Positions 5,402 to 10,701 of a stretch of DNA of 10,701 bases are shown here, in pieces; position 1 is the first letter of the stretch; every line of letters starts with the position of its first letter. Made by a program: the position numbers and the translations under genes. The notes under the pieces were generated by a model, which worked only from the letters and a program-made list of their open reading frames with translations, did not search any database and was not told the DNA's origin. This DNA comes from Pseudomonadota bacterium (lineage in GTDB: Bacteria > Pseudomonadota > Alphaproteobacteria > Rhizobiales > Xanthobacteraceae), in assembly GCA_023417665.1 (NCBI GenBank), contig JAEZFA010000237.1, forward strand, positions 1 to 10,701. Direction: 5' to 3'.

Positions 5402-5598
5402 TGGCTGACGCCGAAAGCCAGGTACGCGAGGAACTGCCGGCACGCAGCTACGACCGCGTGATCCAGTACAGCGCGCTGGGCTCGTTATCGGAACTCTTCA
5501 AGGGCCGATCCGATGAGCCTTCTTTCGAGCGCATTGCGCCGTCGCAGCCGGTGCAAACTCGTGTAGGCCGCCGCTCGATGCGGCACTTCAGCAGATGA
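5401..5598 (+). CDS. Small hypothetical protein, 65 aa
   Basis: Starts at an ATG overlapping the previous stop (TGATG), with only a weak GAG at 5391-5393 as binding site, so translation is probably by coupling. It has a helical middle (YDRVIQYSALGSLSELFKGR) and a basic C-terminus (RVGRRSMRHFSR). No domain is recognised. The stop overlaps the start of a 44-aa gene (ATGA at 5595-5598). Confidence 0.6.
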   Translation: MADAESQVREELPARSYDRVIQYSALGSLSELFKGRSDEPSFERIAPSQPVQTRVGRRSMRHFSR

Positions 5599-5729
5599 CG
5601 CCCGAAGACGCAGACTGCTCTGCGGAGATTGAGCGCACGGTGCGCGCGATCAAGGCCATTCGCGGAGAGCGTTTACCCGCACCCTCACCCCGGCCGCGGC
5701 TGGTCGTTATTCAAGGCGGGAAACAATGA
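5595..5729 (+). CDS. Very small coupled gene, 44 aa
   Basis: A 45-codon frame fills the gap between two longer genes exactly. Its ATG overlaps the previous stop (ATGA at 5595-5598) and its stop overlaps the next start (ATGA at 5726-5729). The product has a predicted acidic-then-basic helix (CSAEIERTVRAIKAIRGERL), a Pro-rich linker and a strand ending LVVIQGGKQ. The function is unknown. No separate ribosome binding site is visible. The double overlap and the sensible amino-acid composition are the support. Confidence 0.6.
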   Translation: MTPEDADCSAEIERTVRAIKAIRGERLPAPSPRPRLVVIQGGKQ

Positions 5730-6202
5730 ACGCGATCGAAACTGCAGAACCGCGAGAACTGAAGCGCCAGGAGCCACCGCGCGTGCGGGGAAAGCTGCGC
5801 GAGGCCATCGAGATCGCGATTACTGAAGGACTGGATTGGCCCGAGGCTGCAACTCGCGGTGGCCTGACGACGCGCGCAATGCGGAAGGCCCTGAACAGGC
5901 CTCACGTTCTTCGCTTCATCCGCGAGCGCCGCGCACTGTTTCGCGCGGAGATCAGCACCAAGAATGAGCACCGGCTCGCTGCCATCCGCGACCAAGACGA
6001 CAACAAGATGGCCTCGGTCCACGCGATCAAGGTCATCGAGCAACTCGAACGCGACGAAGGAGAGAGACCGAACCTGAACCGCAACGTCACGCCTGGCGTC
6101 GTCGTCGTCATCAACAACAATCGCGGTGCGCCGGCCGTCAACTACGATGAAATCATAGAGATCAATCCCGTCGCGGTTGAGGCGCATCATGCAAACCAGT
6201 AG
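5726..6202 (+). CDS. HTH DNA-binding protein, resembles small terminase subunit
   Basis: 158 aa. Residues about 21-70 (RGKLREAIEIAITEGLDWPE ... GGLTTRAMRKALNRPHVLRF) look like a helix-turn-helix: an acidic helix, 'eAA...GLt.ramr.aL.rp.V', then a basic helix (IRERRALFRAEI). Residues 75-100 (NEHRLAAIRDQDDNKMASVH) continue as a helical segment. Phage small terminase subunits and related rhizobial phage proteins share this layout, and they recognise the DNA end for packaging. This comparison is from memory. The C-terminus has a Val-rich strand (TPGVVVVINNN) and an acidic end. The start overlaps the previous stop, with AAGGCGGG at 5713-5720 upstream. No large terminase subunit lies in the window, so packaging is only a hypothesis; a transcription regulator is the alternative. 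Confidence 0.65.
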   Translation: MNAIETAEPRELKRQEPPRVRGKLREAIEIAITEGLDWPEAATRGGLTTRAMRKALNRPHVLRFIRERRALFRAEISTKNEHRLAAIRDQDDNKMASVHAIKVIEQLERDEGERPNLNRNVTPGVVVVINNNRGAPAVNYDEIIEINPVAVEAHHANQ

Positions 6203-6638
6203 TTCCTCGCTCCTTGGTCCTTCGATCGGATTCCTTGGAGTAGGTTTGTCTCTTGGCGGCGCTTTAGCCAAAGGCAAGGGCACGTCGGACTCGTTGTCGT
6301 TCCAATCCGAGCAGGCGACGCGCAATGCTCGCGCCGGCCGCGTCGCCGCCGATCAGACCGACGCCTACCTTCGCGACGAACTCGAAAGCACGGTCAGCCA
6401 CATTAAGGCAATCCGGGCCACGGCCGGGATGGTCGATAGCCCGACATCGGAAGCCGTCATTCAGAAGGAAAGCGATGTTTCCGACAGCCAGCGCCGCATC
6501 AAGGTCGGCAACATGCGGGCGCAGGCCGATGATGACGACCGCTCCGCGACGTTCCTGCGCCGCGCCAGCCGTTCGGCACTGAACATGTCCTATCTCAGCG
6601 CCGCCGGCATCGCGCTCAAGGGCGCTTCGGCGAGGTAG
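6189..6638 (+). CDS. Internal virion protein, T7 gp14-like
   Basis: 149 aa. GAGG at 6179-6182 lies 6 nt before the ATG at 6189, which is preferred over an in-frame TTG at 6177. The gene overlaps the previous one by 14 bp. A Gly-rich hydrophobic segment at residues 8-26 (LLGPSIGFLGVGLSLGGAL) is followed by a long polar helical region. In it, a 'N.R..R...dq.dayLRdEle' segment, 'T.GMVDSPTSEAVIQ' and 'RI..GN.RAQAD' recur in the spacing typical of gp14-like internal virion proteins: an RAA..A.sGV..sSGS.l element followed by N.R.QA. In T7, gp14 is ejected first and enters the outer membrane to form part of the DNA conduit. The direct neighbour is a transglycosylase virion protein, as in T7 gene order. 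The family call is from pattern and context. Confidence 0.6.
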   Translation: MQTSSSSLLGPSIGFLGVGLSLGGALAKGKGTSDSLSFQSEQATRNARAGRVAADQTDAYLRDELESTVSHIKAIRATAGMVDSPTSEAVIQKESDVSDSQRRIKVGNMRAQADDDDRSATFLRRASRSALNMSYLSAAGIALKGASAR

Positions 6639-6642
6639 CCCG

Positions 6643-9600
6643 GTGGTCGATCTTCCGAAAGTCCCTCGTCGTCTGGTCACGTCCGAAGCGCCACGGTCCC
6701 GCGTTTCCGGCGAAGTCGTCGGCGCGCCGATGCAGATGCTCGGCAACGCGCTCGGCACGCTTGGCGAAGGCGTCGAAGCCACGGGCGTCCGCATCGCGGA
6801 GGATGAGGGCCGCCGCGCGGTCACGATCGGCGAGGACGGCACCCCGAAATTCGAGCCGATGCCGGCATTCACCGGTCGGGCAGGCGAAGCCTATAACCGT
6901 GTCGGCCTGAACAAATGGGCCGTCTTGATGCAGAACAAGACGGAAGACGAGGTTCTGCAGAAGCGGCTCGAACTGCGCGGCGATCCCGAGAAGTTCGACG
7001 AGTGGGGCCGGGCCTATATCGAAAAACTCGCCGCGAACGAGCCCGACGAGAAGCTGCGCGACATCGTGAAGGCGCAGGCCACGAACCAGGTGCAGCAGCA
7101 CTACCGGGCGCTTTCGGCCGAGAAGCAGAACCTCGATATTCAGAGCGCCGGCGATGCTTTGAAACAGCGTCAGGTGCTGACCGACAATCGGCTTTTATCG
7201 CTACGTCAGTCTGGGACGCCGCCTGAATCGCCGGAATATCAGGCTCTTTTGGCTGATCGGGCGGCGATCAGAAATGAGCGCATTCGAAATCCGCTTTACC
7301 GGTACTCGCAAGAACAGGCCGCGATAGAGGATCAGCAGTTCGAGACGCAGAGCGTTGCGGTCGGCCTTGTGGGTGCGGTTCGCCGAACCGCGGCAAGCAA
7401 CGCGACCGACGCCGAAGGAAAGCCGGTCGGCGGCATCCGTAAGGCGCAGGAACTAGCAGATTCGATCCTGACCGATCCGCGGCTTGCTGACCTCACGATC
7501 GAACAGCGTCATCACTACCACCGGCTGGCAGTAGCCGAAACGAAAGCGCTGGCCGGCGAAAACCAGTTGCTCGTGAACAATCTCAACGCTGAAGCGCAGC
7601 AGTTGCGAAAAGTAATCGAGAAAGGCGATATCGATCCGGAAACGGTCCGCGACTTCCTGCAGCGCGCGTCGGAGGCGAAAGCGGTACGCGGCTGGACGGC
7701 TGTAACCAAGGCGGTATCGCTTCAGGAGCAGCTTCGTGGTTGGTTCGATCGGCTGCCGCCGGAGGAACGCAACCGCGTGCAGCTGCAGCTCGAGGGCAAG
7801 CTCGGCAACCTGGCCGACCGGATCATTCGTGCGGAGTCCGGAAACGATCCATTTGCGCGCGCGACGACATCATCCGCGGTAGGCGCCGGCCAGTTTATCG
7901 AGCAAACCTGGCTGACGCTGGTGACGCGACATAGGCCGGCCATTGCGGCGACAGCGACCCGCGAAGAACTGCTCGCGATGCGCAATGACCCCGAGTTGTC
8001 TCGGGAGCTCGTGATGCGCAATACTGAGGAAAGCCGCGACATTCTTGCGCGCGCCGGCCTCCGCACAGATGACGCCGCCCTATATCTCGCCCATTTCCTG
8101 GGTGCCGGGAATGCCGCGAAGGTTCTGAAGGCTCACTCGACGCAGCCTCTGACCGAAGTGCTTCCTGCCGCGGTCATTGCTGCAAACCAGCCCATCTTCA
8201 AGAACGTCAAGACCGTCGGCGAACTGTCGGCATGGGCCTCGAAGAAAATTGGTGTCCCTGAAATTCCAGCATCCGTAAAAGGCGACGCCGCGTTTCTCGT
8301 CGGCGTGCTGACGCGTCGCAAACAGGAGTTGGATACCGCATTCCCAAACATCGAGAAGCGCATCCGTCAGGGCGAGACGATCAGCGACGATGAACTTGAG
8401 CAGTTCGGCGCTCTGGTTTTCTCCGTCGGAACTCCTGAACAACGTCAGAAGTCCGTGGAACTCGCGGTCATGATCCGGGCTGGCGCGGCTTACACCGCGA
8501 TGTCGGCGCAGGAGCGCTCGAATGCGACATTAGAGTTCAGCCGGATGTTCGCGAGTGGCTCTGCGCGCCTTGAGAGCGAAGTCGGGCAGTTCACCCGGCA
8601 ACTGAACCAGACAATCACTACGGCCTACAAAGACGATCCTTATGATGCAGCGGTTCGCTACGGCAAGCGCGCGCCCGTCCCTGCCCTCGATTTCGAGAAC
8701 CCCCAAGCCGTTGCCGCCGCCCTTCAGGCGCGCGTCAAGGAGCAGGAATGGGTCAAGCTACAACAAGGCACCGGCCCGTTTTCGTTGCTGCGGCCAGCCG
8801 AAGCCGAAACGCTGCGGGCGCGCCTAACCCATGGCGATGCAGCAGCGGCAGCCGCAACGCTGACAGCCATCACAGCGGCCGGGAACGAAGAAGCTGTGAT
8901 CGCTACGCTTGCGAGCGCGCCAATGAAGGCTGCACTCAGCGGCATGATCCTGACCGGCGACAGCGGCCGTATGCAGGCTGCATTCTCGACGCTCGACCGA
9001 CTATGGCGCACGAACCCGCAGCAGTTCGAGGCCACATTCGGCGAAGACATCTACAAGAAGCTGACCGTATGGCAGGCCAACCTCTCGTACCGAAAGCCCG
9101 AGGAAATCGCCGATCTACTCCGCAAAGCCGAGGATCCTCAGTTCAAGACCGTTCGCGAAAAACTGCTCAAGGATTACACCGAAGAAGCCAACAAGATTTC
9201 CGACCGTGATCTGCTCGGAAACTTCAGTCAGAAAATTCTCGGCGTAACGATTTCTGCCGCCCAGCCTGCAACGACACCGATCCAGATGGGCGTATTCCGG
9301 AAAGAGTTCGCCGGCATATACGCAAGCCTTCGTGCCGATGGCGTCGATCAAACGACCGCGACCGATCGGGCGGTGAAATGGGCGTCGCAGGCATGGGGCG
9401 TTTCCGCCGCAAACGGCAATCGCCTCATGCGCCGGCCGCCGGAGCATTACCTGCCCACGATCGATGGCTCGCATGACTGGGTACACCAGGAGGTTCGATC
9501 AGAGATCGAAAGAGTTCTTGGTCCGCAATTCAGCGGCGTTGCCGGCGGGCTGCGGCGCACGAACGGAACGACCTACGTTGATCGCATCGCGGACCTGCCG

Positions 9601-10050
9601 ACGTTGCTGAACGTGCCGCGCGTGGGCGTTACCCAGAATTGGGATTACGCACTCGTCGCCGACCCGCAGACCGAAGGCGAGATCGCCCGCTTCAATCAGT
9701 GGAAGGCGGCGAACCCGGGCAAGACGCCGCCGCTGGCTCTAAGTCCTTCGTACATCCTGATGGTCTTCGACAAGGACAAGCGGGAGATCAACCTTTGGGA
9801 TCGCGGTGCCGAGAACCTGGCTGAGCAGGGACCGTTCAACATCGGCTCCGCTGCGGCATTGCAGCGGCAGACAGTGCGGGTGCCGCGGTTCCGATGGTCT
9901 GATACGGCTATGAGCAGGGCTGAGGCTCAATTTGGTCCCGACCGCCAGGAAGCGTTCGATCGCCAGCAGCGCGCTGACGCTGCGTACTCGTTGTTCCCGA
10001 CAGTGCTCACCGCCGGAGCAGTTCCCATTCGACCGATGGAGCAGCGGTGA
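6643..10050 (+). CDS. Large virion protein with lytic transglycosylase domain (ejection protein)
   Basis: 1135 aa from a GTG with GAGG at 6632-6635 (7-nt spacing). The transglycosylase domain is internal, about residues 387-535. It has the RIIRAESGNDPFA motif with probable catalytic Glu398, then AVGAGQFIEQTW near 413, and ALYLAHFLGAGNAAKVL, the counterpart of the AxxYNxG motif of SLT-type enzymes. These cleave the glycan strands of peptidoglycan without hydrolysis. Regions before (1-386) and after (536-1135) are long, largely helical, Ala/Gln/Glu-rich, without membrane segments. The C-terminal ~190 residues, rich in W/Y/D (DWVHQEV, QNWDYALVAD, ILMVFDKDKREINLWDRG), look globular. Size, composition, internal enzyme domain and the gp14-like neighbour match podovirus internal core proteins of the T7 gp16 type, which open the wall during DNA ejection. 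A tape-measure-like role is an alternative. The stop overlaps the next start. Confidence 0.8.
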   Translation: MVDLPKVPRRLVTSEAPRSRVSGEVVGAPMQMLGNALGTLGEGVEATGVRIAEDEGRRAVTIGEDGTPKFEPMPAFTGRAGEAYNRVGLNKWAVLMQNKTEDEVLQKRLELRGDPEKFDEWGRAYIEKLAANEPDEKLRDIVKAQATNQVQQHYRALSAEKQNLDIQSAGDALKQRQVLTDNRLLSLRQSGTPPESPEYQALLADRAAIRNERIRNPLYRYSQEQAAIEDQQFETQSVAVGLVGAVRRTAASNATDAEGKPVGGIRKAQELADSILTDPRLADLTIEQRHHYHRLAVAETKALAGENQLLVNNLNAEAQQLRKVIEKGDIDPETVRDFLQRASEAKAVRGWTAVTKAVSLQEQLRGWFDRLPPEERNRVQLQLEGKLGNLADRIIRAESGNDPFARATTSSAVGAGQFIEQTWLTLVTRHRPAIAATATREELLAMRNDPELSRELVMRNTEESRDILARAGLRTDDAALYLAHFLGAGNAAKVLKAHSTQPLTEVLPAAVIAANQPIFKNVKTVGELSAWASKKIGVPEIPASVKGDAAFLVGVLTRRKQELDTAFPNIEKRIRQGETISDDELEQFGALVFSVGTPEQRQKSVELAVMIRAGAAYTAMSAQERSNATLEFSRMFASGSARLESEVGQFTRQLNQTITTAYKDDPYDAAVRYGKRAPVPALDFENPQAVAAALQARVKEQEWVKLQQGTGPFSLLRPAEAETLRARLTHGDAAAAAATLTAITAAGNEEAVIATLASAPMKAALSGMILTGDSGRMQAAFSTLDRLWRTNPQQFEATFGEDIYKKLTVWQANLSYRKPEEIADLLRKAEDPQFKTVREKLLKDYTEEANKISDRDLLGNFSQKILGVTISAAQPATTPIQMGVFRKEFAGIYASLRADGVDQTTATDRAVKWASQAWGVSAANGNRLMRRPPEHYLPTIDGSHDWVHQEVRSEIERVLGPQFSGVAGGLRRTNGTTYVDRIADLPTLLNVPRVGVTQNWDYALVADPQTEGEIARFNQWKAANPGKTPPLALSPSYILMVFDKDKREINLWDRGAENLAEQGPFNIGSAAALQRQTVRVPRFRWSDTAMSRAEAQFGPDRQEAFDRQQRADAAYSLFPTVLTAGAVPIRPMEQR

Positions 10051-10361
10051 TGGTCGAGCCGCTTGCTGAAATTCGAACTTATGACGATCTGCATCGTGCG
10101 CTTCGTGAGCGCGCGGATGCAATCAACATTCCACGGATGGCGATCGACGAGCTCACAGGCCTAGCCGATGGATACTCCGGCAAGGTACTAGGCCAAGGAA
10201 AGACCAAGAAGCTCGGACCGCTATCTTTTGGCGCGATGCTAGCGGCACTCGGGCTGAAGCTGCTGCTTGTCGAGGACAGTGAGCAGACGCGTCGAATGCG
10301 CGATCGCTGGGAGGCTCGTATCCGGCGCTGCCCTAACGGTGATCGAAAGGAAGCGGCGTAA
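10050..10361 (+). CDS. XRE/HipB-like small regulator, 103 aa
   Basis: The ATG overlaps the previous stop (TGATG at 10048-10052) and has GGAG at 10038-10041. Residues 6-70 fit a lambda-repressor-like HTH: YDDLHRALRERADAINIPRM, then ELTGLADGYSGKVLGQGKTK, then LSFGAMLAALGLKLLLVED. The last part is typical of the end of XRE/HipB domains (L...L.alGl.l.l). The rest is basic (RRMRDRWEARIRR). Residues 63-87 are shared with the minus-strand gene at 1004-1342, but the ARW-motif C-terminal segment found there is missing. It probably controls transcription of this element. Its place at the end of the virion operon is unusual for a repressor and could give feedback late in expression. The fold is moderately certain; the target is unknown. 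Confidence 0.7.
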   Translation: MVEPLAEIRTYDDLHRALRERADAINIPRMAIDELTGLADGYSGKVLGQGKTKKLGPLSFGAMLAALGLKLLLVEDSEQTRRMRDRWEARIRRCPNGDRKEAA

Positions 10362-10613
10362 TTCCTTTCGCTCTGCTTTCTATAGTTACCAAACCCACAC
10401 GAACGAATGTGGAATTTTGTCCAAATACTCAGGACGAGAAGAATCGATTCGTAGACTCGAATCAGCCAATGATCACAAGAACTTAGACCTAAAGTCGCGG
10501 CTTTAGGCCAATTGGCTGCGATACTTTGTCCACAAGGCGTTTATTTAACTCGTTGAAATCATGGAGCTATTTTTAGGGTTAACGGACCTTTAAGGGTTCC
10601 GTAATTCCGCTCT
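10362..10613. other. Non-coding stretch after the operon
   Basis: About 250 bp, more A/T-rich than the operon. No frame is convincing. The 79-codon frame from 10267 runs out of the XRE gene in another phase and has no binding site. It holds a perfect 7-bp hairpin at 10488-10507, the palindrome GCCAATTGGC at 10507-10516, and an imperfect hairpin at about 10583-10603. No tRNA or attachment site is recognisable. Confidence 0.5.
10488..10507. repeat. Hairpin CCTAAAG-TCGCGG-CTTTAGG
   Basis: A perfect 7-bp stem with a 6-nt loop, directly followed by the 10-bp palindrome GCCAATTGGC (10507-10516). No T run follows. It could protect the 3' end of the operon message or be a protein site. Confidence 0.45.
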
Positions 10614-10667
10614 GGTACAAACGAAAAGAAGCGACCGTTGCCGCGGTCGCTTGTTTGTTTTGGTACC
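10614..10667 (+). terminator. Strong rho-independent terminator
   Basis: A perfect 9-bp stem (AAGCGACCG at 10629-10637 with CGGTCGCTT at 10644-10652) and a 6-nt loop are followed by TTGTTTGTTTT. The pairing continues imperfectly outward to GGTAC (10614-10618) and GGTACC (10662-10667), so the full fold is about 24 bp. The A-rich left flank lets it act on the minus strand too. It would end the operon, or separate the element from what follows. Confidence 0.8.
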
Positions 10668-10701
10668 TACCACGGCGATGTTGCAGAGCCCCCCGTTTAG
10701 A

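Noticed and set aside
5711..6325. 204-codon minus-strand frame opposite the HTH and gp14-like genes
   Set aside because: It spans the junction of two well-supported plus-strand genes and has Asp-repeat and Cys-rich parts typical of an antisense shadow in GC-rich DNA.
10267..10506. 79-codon plus-strand frame overlapping the end of the XRE-like gene
   Set aside because: It lies out of phase within a better-supported gene, lacks a binding site, and its tail covers A/T-rich hairpin sequence.
10501..10701. tRNA-derived attachment site at the right end
   Set aside because: No cloverleaf could be drawn, and no direct repeat of this region was seen near the left end of the window.

Overview
The window is a GC-rich stretch (by eye about 60% G+C, strong G/C preference at third codon positions). 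It reads like the accessory genome of an alphaproteobacterium, most likely of the Bradyrhizobium/Rhodopseudomonas group. This placement is inferred from protein style (a rhizobial-type 219-aa hypothetical, the XRE-like small protein, the 'FLGAGNAAKVL'-type transglycosylase) and not from any marker gene. There is no rRNA, tRNA, integrase, transposase or CRISPR array. Nearly all genes are on the + strand, packed with ATGA or TGATG stop/start overlaps, which is phage-like.

Left part (1-1850): a hypothetical gene (49-708) with a terminator-like hairpin behind it. Then comes about 1 kb of unusual sequence with at least eight short, near-perfect palindromes, several related by compensatory base changes. 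Two small divergent genes (1004-1342 on the minus strand, 1384-1902 on the plus strand) share a basic C-terminal motif (AR-A..RWK), and both carry palindromes inside the reading frame. The plus-strand copy has an odd, probably decayed tail.

Replication/control cassette (1847-3851): an excisionase-type HTH protein, a 65-aa protein and a RepA/AAA_25-type RecA-fold ATPase form a three-gene overlapping operon. The ATPase gene ends in a roughly 110-bp cluster of eight CCGGACA/TGTCCGG heptamers, a candidate origin or operator. The next ~500 bp (3950-4463) hold no convincing gene. They end in a hairpin whose 3' arm contains the ribosome binding site of the next gene.

Virion/packaging-like operon (4464-10361): eight genes, mostly overlapping or separated by a few bases. 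In order they are two unrecognised proteins (112 and 199 aa), two small ones (65 and 44 aa), a DNA-binding protein resembling small terminase subunits, a 149-aa protein resembling the podovirus internal virion protein gp14, a 1135-aa protein with an internal lytic transglycosylase domain (ejection-type virion protein), and a 103-aa XRE/HipB-like regulator. The regulator shares its central segment with the minus-strand gene at the left end. The window closes with about 340 bp of non-coding sequence and a strong rho-independent terminator.

Overall this looks like part of a podovirus-like prophage, a remnant or a satellite: a replication helicase beside genome-ejection proteins, with no large terminase, portal, capsid or integrase in view. 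Whether those genes lie outside the window cannot be decided here.
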